From: an uncultured Eubacteriales bacterium | GTDB lineage: Bacteria; Bacillota; Clostridia; Oscillospirales; CAG-272 | Reading direction: 5' to 3' | DNA: 59,654 nucleotides | Assembly (NCBI GenBank): GCA_934489945.1 | Contig: CAKSSY010000004.1 | Location: 1-59,654, forward strand | In this document: positions 8,792 to 15,857 of the stretch, piece by piece | Layout of the letters: each line of letters opens with the position of its first letter | Position numbering within the stretch: the stretch's first letter is position 1 | Program-made: the position numbers and the translations under genes | Notes under the pieces: generated by a model | What the model was told of the DNA's origin: nothing | Database searches by the model: none | Seen by the model: only the letters and a program-made list of their open reading frames with translations

Positions 8792-9185
8792 TTTGATTCT
8801 GACTTTCCTTTCCTTCTTCATATGCCATGTGGAACAACTCCGCGATACGCTCTCCGCGTCCGCAAAGATACAGATAGCCGAAAAGTGCCTCGAAACCGGT
8901 CGCCATACGGTACTCCGCGACCGTGGCACGCTTCGGGACATTGGTGTGTCCGATATTTCTGCCTCTGTGGTAAACTGCGTCCTCCTCTTCCGTCAGGAAG
9001 GGGAGGATTTTTTTCACAGCCGACGCCTGCGCCCCCGCCGTCACATATTGTAAAGCCTCGGCATTGAGTCTGCGCGAATCGGAAATTCCCTTTTCGACCA
9101 ACAACTCCCTTACCGAAATCTCCACCACACTGTCACCGAGGTACGCAAGAGCCGCTGTGCTGACAAGTCTTGGGTCAAGTGCCAT
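8772..9185 (-). CDS. mrnC: Mini-ribonuclease III
   Basis: Dimeric RNase III-fold nuclease that lacks a double-strand RNA-binding domain and matures 23S rRNA in Bacillota. 137 residues. Seen: ALAYLGDSVVEISVRELLV near the N-terminus (signature with catalytic Asp/Glu), NAEALQYVTAGAQA, and EYRMATGFEALFGYLYLCG near the C-terminus. I choose the ATG at 9183-9185 (MALDPRLV) with GGAG 8 bp upstream; the ATG at 9204-9206 would sit almost at the predicted transcription start. It heads the operon with cyclophilin and flavin reductase. Confidence 0.93.
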   Translation of the reverse strand: MALDPRLVSTAALAYLGDSVVEISVRELLVEKGISDSRRLNAEALQYVTAGAQASAVKKILPFLTEEEDAVYHRGRNIGHTNVPKRATVAEYRMATGFEALFGYLYLCGRGERIAELFHMAYEEGKESQNQNESSEG

Positions 9186-9215
9186 ATCTGTTCTCCGTTC
9201 CGTCATTTCCTGTTT

Positions 9216-9244
9216 ATTTTACCACAGTTTTCCTGTTTTGTCAA
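9216..9244 (-). promoter_or_regulatory. Sigma-A-type promoter of the mrnC operon
   Basis: Minus strand TTGACA (9239-9244), 17 bp, TAAAAT (9216-9221), with TGG before the -10. The implied transcription start near 9209 supports the internal ATG of mrnC at 9185. Confidence 0.75.
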
Positions 9245-9268
9245 TCGGATACGCAGAACAACGGCAGT

Positions 9269-10096
9269 TCACTTTTCGCTCGTTTCCCTCCCGTCCGTAA
9301 AAAGATCGGTAGAGGTCGAATAGGTAATCACCGCACTTTCAATCACCTCGTTTCCGGCACCGATGAGGATACGACGGAAAGAAGAGGCACTGCCACAATA
9401 ATTGATAAGTTTAATGGAATCGCATTTGTAAAATGCCATCGTGCGGATTTCCCGTACATTAGCGGGAAGTGTATAAAAATTTTCAGTACGTCCTGCAGGA
9501 TAACACAGAATGACCTGACCCGCCTTGTCGGTCAGAACGCCGCTCTGATCGCTATAGTTCGGATTTTCGGCGGAAACATAGATGGACTTCAGAGAAAGGC
9601 AACCGCCAAAAGCATAATCCCCCACCGTGATCGTTGCGGCAGGCAGATTCACAGCTTCCAGTCCCGAACCGTAAAAGGCATAAGAACCGATGGAGCGAAT
9701 TGCATCTGTCAGTTCAATTCCCCGCAAGAAAGTACAACCGCGGAACGCATAGTTGCCAACGCCTGTAACCGTCTCGCCTTCCGGACTTTTTTCGGGCAAA
9801 ACAATGATGCTGTCGCGACAGGTCCCCGCACCGCTTACCACACAGGTACCGTCCGAACGACTCTCAAAAAGCAACCCCTTGCTTGAAAGATCCACAACCT
9901 CCGGTTGCGTCTCGGGTTCGGTCTCGGGCGGCAATGTTTGTGTCGGTTCGGTTGTTTCGGTGGTATCCGGCGTTGCCATCACCGGCACGTCGTCGCCTTT
10001 CTCAGCCCCAAGCGTCATCCATAAAAGACAACCGCACAGTAGCACGAGAACCGCAACCGGTACCGCACACAGAATTTTTTTCGTCTTTGTTTTCAT
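9269..10096 (-). CDS. Putative lipoprotein with BspA-type leucine-rich repeats
   Basis: An exported protein of 275 residues. The N-terminus MKTKTKKILCAVPVAVLVLLCGCLL is a signal sequence; Cys in LLCGC resembles a lipobox, so it may be lipid-anchored (a simple membrane anchor is also possible). Next comes a Thr/Pro/Glu-rich spacer (about residues 40-67), then BspA-like leucine-rich repeats of the form VGNYAFRGCTFLRGIEL, IGSYAFYGSGLEAVNLP, VGDYAFGGCLSLKSIYV. Such repeats mediate surface binding. Start at 10094-10096, because the strong AGGAGG site lies between this ATG and the upstream one at 10120. Ligand unknown. Confidence 0.85.
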   Translation of the reverse strand: MKTKTKKILCAVPVAVLVLLCGCLLWMTLGAEKGDDVPVMATPDTTETTEPTQTLPPETEPETQPEVVDLSSKGLLFESRSDGTCVVSGAGTCRDSIIVLPEKSPEGETVTGVGNYAFRGCTFLRGIELTDAIRSIGSYAFYGSGLEAVNLPAATITVGDYAFGGCLSLKSIYVSAENPNYSDQSGVLTDKAGQVILCYPAGRTENFYTLPANVREIRTMAFYKCDSIKLINYCGSASSFRRILIGAGNEVIESAVITYSTSTDLFTDGRETSEK

Positions 10097-10159
10097 CTTC
10101 CTTTTCCTCCTCTCGGGCAATGCCCGATTTTGTTTCCGCCATTTCTGTCGGTAAAAAAA

Positions 10160-10187
10160 ATTATACCAACATTTTCCATTTTGTCAA
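10160..10187 (-). promoter_or_regulatory. Sigma-A-type promoter of the LRR lipoprotein gene
   Basis: Minus strand TTGACA (10182-10187), 16 bp, TATAAT (10160-10165), TGG before the -10; about 64 bp upstream of the chosen start. Confidence 0.75.
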
Positions 10188-10334
10188 ATGCAACCGTTCG
10201 ACAGTTTCGGAAAAATTACGCCGCTTTTCCCGTCAAAAAAACGAAAGACACGAAAAACACCGTCAGAAATTCACAGAAAACCCAAAAACGGCACGACCGA
10301 TTTCATGCACGAGATGAACGTTTTCGGGGAGGAG

Positions 10335-10363
10335 TTGACTTTTTTTTGAGAATGTGATATGAT
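10335..10363 (+). promoter_or_regulatory. Sigma-A-type promoter of dusB
   Basis: TTGACT (10335-10340), 17 bp, TATGAT (10358-10363), TGA before the -10, 31 bp upstream of the dusB ATG. Confidence 0.75.
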
Positions 10364-10394
10364 AATGCCGAATTCATCGGAAAGTGAGTAAAGT

Positions 10395-11396
10395 ATGAGT
10401 AACATTCGGATCGGTAAATATCTTCTGCCGCACGGACTTTTTTTGGCACCGCTTGCCGGCGTCAGCGATCGCCCGTTCCGTGAAGTCTGCCGCAAGGCGG
10501 GGGCAGAATATACCGTCAGCGAAATGGTTTCGGCAAAAGCTCTCGTGTATGAACAGAAATGCAAAAAAGCACTCCGTACCGCACCTCTCGCCGCGGTTAT
10601 GAAAAACGAAATGCCTATGGCAGTGCAACTTTTCGGTAACGAACCGGATATGTTCGCCGAGGCAGCGGTTTTGATTGCCGACCGAAGTTATACCGGGTGC
10701 ACTTCCGATACCGCCCCCGCCGCAATCGACATCAATATGGGATGCCCCGTCCGCAAAGTAGCGGGAAACGGGGAAGGAAGTGCCCTCCTGTGTGATCCGC
10801 AAAGAGCTGCGGAAATCGTCCGGGCAGTGAAAAATGCGGTTTCTCTGCCGGTTACCGTCAAGATACGTTCGGGCTGGGACAGCACCTCAATTCATGCTCC
10901 CGAATTTGCCAAACGTCTTGAGGATGCGGGGGCTTCGCTCATCACAATCCACGGGAGAACAAGAGAACAGATGTACGCGCCGGGTGTCGACTATGATGTC
11001 ATACGGCGTGTCAAGGAGAGTGTCTCGATTCCTGTTGTCGGAAACGGAGACATTTACACGGCGGACGATGCGCTCCGTATGTTCCGTGAAACCGGCTGTG
11101 ACGGCATTATGATCGCCCGCGGCGCACTCGGCAACCCTTTTCTGTTTACCGAAATCACTGCGATGCTGGAGGGACGTTTTTATCAACCTCCGACACTCGC
11201 CGAACGGTTCCGGACCGCTGTCGGACAAATCGAACGGATGATTGATGAAAAAGGAGAGAAAATAGCCATTGCCGAGGCACGCAAACACCTTTCCTGGTAC
11301 ATCAAGGGCGTGACCGGTGCGGCAAGCGCACGCGTGGAAATTAACCGAGCTGAAAGCCTTGCCGAAATGAAAACCATTCTGAAAGGTCTGCTGTAA
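10395..11396 (+). CDS. dusB: tRNA-dihydrouridine synthase (DusB-type)
   Basis: FMN-dependent reduction of specific uridines in tRNA to dihydrouridine, in the cytoplasm. 333 residues. Seen: the TIM-barrel opening LFLAPLAGVSDRPFREVCRK, DINMGCPVRKVAGNGEGSALL with the catalytic Cys, the phosphate-binding VKIRSGWD, TIHGRTREQMYAPGVDY, VVGNGDIYTADDALRM and GIMIARGALGNPFLF. It sits 30 bp upstream of the sigma factor gene on the same strand, so it shares at least part of its transcript with the sigma/anti-sigma pair. Confidence 0.95.
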   Translation: MSNIRIGKYLLPHGLFLAPLAGVSDRPFREVCRKAGAEYTVSEMVSAKALVYEQKCKKALRTAPLAAVMKNEMPMAVQLFGNEPDMFAEAAVLIADRSYTGCTSDTAPAAIDINMGCPVRKVAGNGEGSALLCDPQRAAEIVRAVKNAVSLPVTVKIRSGWDSTSIHAPEFAKRLEDAGASLITIHGRTREQMYAPGVDYDVIRRVKESVSIPVVGNGDIYTADDALRMFRETGCDGIMIARGALGNPFLFTEITAMLEGRFYQPPTLAERFRTAVGQIERMIDEKGEKIAIAEARKHLSWYIKGVTGAASARVEINRAESLAEMKTILKGLL

Positions 11397-11426
11397 ACAC
11401 AGGATTCTCCGAGGGAGGTGAAATGC

Positions 11427-12002
11427 ATGGAGGACATGACCGCGCTCATGGCAAAGGTACTGCATGGCGACGAAACCGCTTTTTCGGCAATTGTCACAGA
11501 AACCGAAAAGACGGTCTATCGCTACCTTTTTTCGATTCTGCACAACCGTGAGGATGCCCTTGATGTTGCCCAAGAAACCTACCTCAGACTGTGGCGTACC
11601 CGTTCGTCGTATCGTGGGGATTGTGCTGTCGGCACATGGGTTCTGAGAATTGCACATAACTGTGCGGTAGACCACCTTCGCGCCGCGGGAAAACACAGTA
11701 CCCTTCCCCTTGTCGTAACCGATGACGAGGGAACCGAAACTCCTACCGATCCTCCCGATCCGGATATCAATTCCAATCCCGCAGCGGCACTTGCCCGCAA
11801 GGAAAAAAGACAGGCAGTGCGAAGAGCAATCGACTCGCTGACGCCGGAACAGCGCGAGATTATTATTCTGCGCGATTATGACGGTCGCTCTTACGAAGAA
11901 ATCGCATCCCTTCTCGGCATTGAACAGGGGACGGTGAAAAGTCGTTTGAACCGTGCACGAAATTCCATCCGGAAATTTTTGATTTCGGGGAACTTTTTCT
12001 GA
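11427..12002 (+). CDS. ECF (extracytoplasmic function) sigma factor
   Basis: Alternative sigma factor of 191 residues. Region 2 is at about residues 20-90 (YLFSILHNREDALDVAQETYLRLWR..., matching the sigma-2 DAxDxxQExFLRxW pattern). Region 4 is at about residues 130-185 (LTPEQREIIILRDYDGRSYEEIASLLGIEQGTVKSRLNRAR). Start taken at the ATG at 11427-11429, 6 bp after a GGGAGGTG site; GTG (11418) and ATG codons upstream overlap the site. The anti-sigma gene starts 36 bp downstream, so the pair forms a signal-responsive unit. The target regulon is unknown. Confidence 0.92.
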   Translation: MEDMTALMAKVLHGDETAFSAIVTETEKTVYRYLFSILHNREDALDVAQETYLRLWRTRSSYRGDCAVGTWVLRIAHNCAVDHLRAAGKHSTLPLVVTDDEGTETPTDPPDPDINSNPAAALARKEKRQAVRRAIDSLTPEQREIIILRDYDGRSYEEIASLLGIEQGTVKSRLNRARNSIRKFLISGNFF

Positions 12003-12038
12003 ATTCGTTCGTCAATATGAAAGAAAGGAGAGAGGCTT

Positions 12039-12764
12039 ATGAGCAAAAACCAAAGTTGCGAACGCGCCAAAATGCTTTTTGACGACAGTATTGACAAAAT
12101 GTTGAATGAAAGCGAGTCCGCTTTTCTCGAAGAACATCTGAAACAATGCGAGACTTGCCGCACGGAATATGAGCAATATAAGCAAACGGTAAATGCGATT
12201 CGCGATACCGCACCGGATATTCCTGCCGATCTCCACGCTTCCATTCTGAAAAAACTTGAGCCAAAACAACCGAAACGCTCCACCGTAATTCTGCGCCGTA
12301 TCCGTGCTGTGAGCGGCGTCTGCGTGGCGGCATTGCTGTGTGTGGCGGTTTTGACCGCTCCGTTCCTGCACCACGCAAATCCAAAGAATGCGACGGCATA
12401 CGAAATCGGTTGCAACAAGGAGGACAATGAAAAATTTTACTCCGCCGATGCCAGTAACAGTGAAGAAACCATGAAAATGAATCCCTACGAATCGGGGATG
12501 GGTACCGACGGCACAATCCTGTGGATTTTTTACGAAATTGCGGGTACCGACCTTGTAATCGTTCCCACGGACAGACAAAACGCGTCTGTTTTCCGGAAAA
12601 ACCATGACGGAACCCAACAATTTCTGCGTTCGGTCACCTATACACGATCACAAGACCGTTTTGAAATCCAAACACCCGATGCCCGTGCGGTGCTGTCGGT
12701 CAAAGAAAATATGCTGACACTCACCGAGGGAGATCTGTCTGAATTTCTGACTGCCGATAATTGA
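12039..12764 (+). CDS. Zinc-binding anti-sigma factor, single-pass membrane protein
   Basis: Holds the preceding sigma factor inactive at the membrane. 241 residues. Seen: an anti-sigma zinc domain at residues about 5-42 with Cys7 and HLKQCETC (His-x3-Cys-x2-Cys), one hydrophobic membrane segment at about residues 92-108 (GVCVAALLCVAVLTAPF), and an extracytoplasmic domain of about 130 residues with no family I recognise. Gene order sigma/anti-sigma is standard. The release trigger cannot be inferred; no site protease is encoded nearby. Confidence 0.85.
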   Translation: MSKNQSCERAKMLFDDSIDKMLNESESAFLEEHLKQCETCRTEYEQYKQTVNAIRDTAPDIPADLHASILKKLEPKQPKRSTVILRRIRAVSGVCVAALLCVAVLTAPFLHHANPKNATAYEIGCNKEDNEKFYSADASNSEETMKMNPYESGMGTDGTILWIFYEIAGTDLVIVPTDRQNASVFRKNHDGTQQFLRSVTYTRSQDRFEIQTPDARAVLSVKENMLTLTEGDLSEFLTADN

Positions 12765-12779
12765 AAGGACTGTCCAATT

Positions 12780-13325
12780 ATGAAAATTCTGTTTGCCTCC
12801 GACATTCACGGCGATGCGGCGTGTGCCAAAGCTACGCTGGATGTCTTCGACAAGGAAAAAGCCGAAAAGCTCATTCTTCTCGGTGACCTCCTCTATCATG
12901 GTCCGCGCAACGACCTGCCCGAACATTACGCTCCGAAAGAAGTAATCCGTCTGTTGAATGACCGGAGGGAGAATCTCTGTTGCGTTCGCGGCAATTGTGA
13001 TGGCGAAGTTGACCAGATGGTTCTGGATTTCCCGATTCTTTCGGATTCTCTGCTGATATGGGATCACGGACATTGCTTTTTCATTACGCACGGACATCAC
13101 CATAATATTCAGACGCCACCTCCGCTTGGCAAGGGCGATATCCTGATTCACGGACATACTCATGTTCCCGCTGTTACACCGTTCGGGAATCAAAACATCT
13201 ACATCAATCCCGGCTCGGTCACACTTCCGAAGGAGAATTTTCCGCGCAGTTATATGCTTTATGAAGACGGAAGATTTTCCATCCGTGACTTTGACGGCAA
13301 CGAATTTTTGCATTACACACTTTAA
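12780..13325 (+). CDS. yfcE: YfcE-type metallophosphodiesterase
   Basis: Calcineurin-like phosphodiesterase of 181 residues. Seen: the metal-binding motifs in order, SDIHGD near the N-terminus, GDLLYHGPRND, RGNCD, THGHHHN and HGHTHVP, then the typical C-terminal NPGSVTLPKENFP. YfcE/MJ0936 proteins hydrolyse phosphodiesters in vitro; the physiological substrate is unknown. It begins 15 bp after the anti-sigma gene, so it is the last gene of the dusB-sigma-anti-sigma transcript. Confidence 0.92.
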   Translation: MKILFASDIHGDAACAKATLDVFDKEKAEKLILLGDLLYHGPRNDLPEHYAPKEVIRLLNDRRENLCCVRGNCDGEVDQMVLDFPILSDSLLIWDHGHCFFITHGHHHNIQTPPPLGKGDILIHGHTHVPAVTPFGNQNIYINPGSVTLPKENFPRSYMLYEDGRFSIRDFDGNEFLHYTL

Positions 13326-13366
13326 TCTGTCAATACCGGAAAAACGTTTCCGCAATTCATAGGGGG

Positions 13367-13398
13367 TCCGGGGCTTTTCAAAAGCTCCGGATTTTTTT
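13367..13398 (+). terminator. Rho-independent terminator after yfcE
   Basis: TCCGGGGCTTTT (13367-13378) pairs with AAAGCTCCGGA (13381-13391, one G-T pair), followed by seven T (13392-13398). Confidence 0.9.
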
Positions 13399-13445
13399 AA
13401 AGCCCGCACGGGACTCTTACGAGTCCCGTGCGGGCTTTAAAAAAA
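13392..13445. repeat. Perfect 25-bp inverted repeat between convergent genes
   Basis: Arms 13392-13416 and 13421-13445 are exact reverse complements around the loop TTAC. Each arm has a seven-T or seven-A outer end, then AAAG/CTTT and a GC-rich inner part. It ends 6 bp before the stop codon of the rhamnosidase gene, so it may form the 3' end of that transcript, although the T-run on either strand precedes rather than follows the stem. Confidence 0.85.
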
Positions 13446-13451
13446 TCGGCA

Positions 13452-15788
13452 TCAGCGACGAATTACTCTTTCCTCATAACAACCGTCACGTGAGGTGCGT
13501 GCTTTGTTCGCAAACACCCACCCATCATGCAAAAGAGAGTGTACTGTAACCGTGTCCGGTGCCGTCACCTTGAGAAGATATCCCTCTCCGTCCTTTTTCC
13601 AAGAGACCTCTACCTTTCCGTTCGGCAGAATGTGAAAGCCCTCGGCATTTGCCAGTGACGAAACAAAATGCGGCGCAATCAGAACCTCGTTGGCATTGTT
13701 CTCATACGGATTCGGCGTGATTCCCAAAACCTGACGGATAAACCAGTGGTTGATGTCCCCGAGAAAATGGTGATTGTGGGAAATGGAAGTGTTTTTGGAC
13801 AACGTGAACTGCTCCAGCAAAGTAGTCTCTCCGTTTTTCGCCCAGTAGCCGTATGACGGAAAATCCTCTTTGGTAATCATGTGATACGCAAGATCTGTCT
13901 CTCCGAATTCGGACAGCACATGAAAAAGTACGCGAAGACCGAGAAAACCACAGTCAAAATTATCGTAATTCAGACGCAACAACTTCCGCAAAACACGGAA
14001 TGCCTCTGGTCGCTCCGCGGGTTCAAAGAAGCCGTAATAAAGACCGAGAGCCTGCGAAGACTGGCAGTAATCGGTCACAGCCATGACGGAGGAATCCAGA
14101 TATTCCCGACGCAAATCGCGCTTCATTTCGGCACCGAGTCTCTCGGCAAGCTCTGCCGCACGCACCATGCCAATCGCATCAAACATCACCTTTGCTTTGC
14201 GACACATATCCATGACCATAACCCCGTTGGTAAACGGCAAAGATGCCATGTAGTCGGACGAGTTGCGATTCACGGGCACCCAATCTCCAAGTCCTATCCG
14301 GATCAAACCGCGCTTGTCACGCTGACGAGAGACAAATTTATCAAGATACCGAACCATCGCTCCCGCGTTTTCTTCAATGATACTCTTGTCGCCGCGAAAA
14401 CGGTAAACATAATACGGCAGATTAAATAAAACACTGTCCCACGCGGGACCGTTGCCCCAGGCAAATCCCCAGCCTGCAGTCGGAACAATTCCGGGCAACG
14501 CTCCCATTTCCTGCTGAGAGGCACGGATGTGACGGAGCCATTCCCGATAGTTTTCCTCGGCACCGAATGTGTACATCATGTGAGGTGCGGACGCCGAGGC
14601 ATCTCCTGTCCAACCGTTCTTCTCCCGGTGCGGACAATCGGTCGGGAAGAAAACAAAATTGGAGAGATCCGAACGGAGTGTCATGTCAAAAAGGGTATTT
14701 GCCATTTTGTCCGAACACCGAAAGCCTCCACGGACCGGCATTTCGGAATGTGCCACAAGGAAGGTCAGAAGAGATTCGTCCGCCTGCTCCGCATCAATTC
14801 CCGAAACAAACGCATACCGTCCTCCCACATAAGTAAACGGCGGCACAAAGGTCTCCTTCTCGGCACCGCGGCAGTAGTAAAGAAACCGCTGACAATAACC
14901 CGGCAAAGCAAAACACGAAATATTGCGGTGATCCGCCTTCCCGTCGGGAGTCAGAAGTTCCGTAAACATCACATCCACACGCTGACCGGGCTTGGTATTC
15001 CTGAGAGTCAGACGGAAAGTTCCCGCGTCATTCAAGCCGAAATCGTACAGATAACCGACCGTTTCGGGGGGTGGTTCGGGTGTAACGAGATCGGAGAAGA
15101 GTTTTTTGTCGTTTTCGTTCCGAATCGTATTGTCAAGCACCATTTCCCCTGCGCGAAAAAGTACAGGAGTTCGTTCCTCGGTAATTTTGACCGGTGTCGC
15201 GCCCGAGAGGGCGAATTTCCCCTTTGGTTTTTCTACTTCAATCGGCACGCCCCAATCTGCCGCATCATATCCCGAAGCCGCCCAACCTGCGTGTTCAAGA
15301 CGGGCATCATAGTGAACACCGGAACGAAGATTGTCAAACCGGACAGCCGACTCGGTGCAAAGTGTGCTGTCGGCTTCAAAGGTCAGCACTTTTCCTCCCG
15401 TCAAAATCTCGCAGAAAAAAGCGAGTTTGGGTGCCGCCGTGTAGGAAGCCTCTGCAAAATTCCACGTACCGACCATCGGATTCTGCATTCCGTTGCCGAG
15501 TGCCACGCCGATCACATTCTCTCCCTGTTTCAGGTAAGGGACAAGGTCGTAATCGTCAAAGCAGACACGCTGATCGGGATTGGAAACATAGGGAGCGAGA
15601 ATTCCGCGCGTCACCTTTTTTCCGTTGACAAACAGCTCGTAAAAACCAAGCCCCGTAATTCGGATGGCAGCAGCCTCCGGTGTGTTTGTAAGAGTGAAAG
15701 AACGACGGAACAACGGGGCGGGAATATGCTTCCCGAAGGTTGAAAATTCCCTGCTTGCCGAAACAAACTTTTCCGAAAAAGAAAGCAT
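13452..15788 (-). CDS. Alpha-L-rhamnosidase, glycoside hydrolase family 78
   Basis: Releases terminal alpha-L-rhamnose from plant glycosides or pectin fragments. 778 residues without a signal peptide, so cytoplasmic and acting on imported oligosaccharides. Seen: N-terminal beta domains (about 1-340), then an (alpha/alpha)6 catalytic domain with FPTDCPHREKNGWTGDA at 381-397 and, further on, YPSYGYWAKNGETTLLEQ followed by SHNHHFLGDINHWFIR, matching GH78 GATTIWE...SLNH...W. The usual Trp before the catalytic Glu is Leu here (TLLEQ). GGAGG ribosome binding site. The gene lies 69 bp downstream of the GH2 gene on the same strand. Confidence 0.92.
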   Translation of the reverse strand: MLSFSEKFVSASREFSTFGKHIPAPLFRRSFTLTNTPEAAAIRITGLGFYELFVNGKKVTRGILAPYVSNPDQRVCFDDYDLVPYLKQGENVIGVALGNGMQNPMVGTWNFAEASYTAAPKLAFFCEILTGGKVLTFEADSTLCTESAVRFDNLRSGVHYDARLEHAGWAASGYDAADWGVPIEVEKPKGKFALSGATPVKITEERTPVLFRAGEMVLDNTIRNENDKKLFSDLVTPEPPPETVGYLYDFGLNDAGTFRLTLRNTKPGQRVDVMFTELLTPDGKADHRNISCFALPGYCQRFLYYCRGAEKETFVPPFTYVGGRYAFVSGIDAEQADESLLTFLVAHSEMPVRGGFRCSDKMANTLFDMTLRSDLSNFVFFPTDCPHREKNGWTGDASASAPHMMYTFGAEENYREWLRHIRASQQEMGALPGIVPTAGWGFAWGNGPAWDSVLFNLPYYVYRFRGDKSIIEENAGAMVRYLDKFVSRQRDKRGLIRIGLGDWVPVNRNSSDYMASLPFTNGVMVMDMCRKAKVMFDAIGMVRAAELAERLGAEMKRDLRREYLDSSVMAVTDYCQSSQALGLYYGFFEPAERPEAFRVLRKLLRLNYDNFDCGFLGLRVLFHVLSEFGETDLAYHMITKEDFPSYGYWAKNGETTLLEQFTLSKNTSISHNHHFLGDINHWFIRQVLGITPNPYENNANEVLIAPHFVSSLANAEGFHILPNGKVEVSWKKDGEGYLLKVTAPDTVTVHSLLHDGWVFANKARTSRDGCYEERVIRR

Positions 15789-15857
15789 AAAATTCCTCCT
15801 TCAACATTCTGACAGACTCAATCGATTTTCTGTATTTTCATATTTTTCAAAACACCG

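Noticed and set aside
14529..15743. 404-codon plus-strand frame opposite the rhamnosidase gene
   Set aside because: Antisense shadow of a clear GH78 gene; no motif, no promoter or ribosome binding site.
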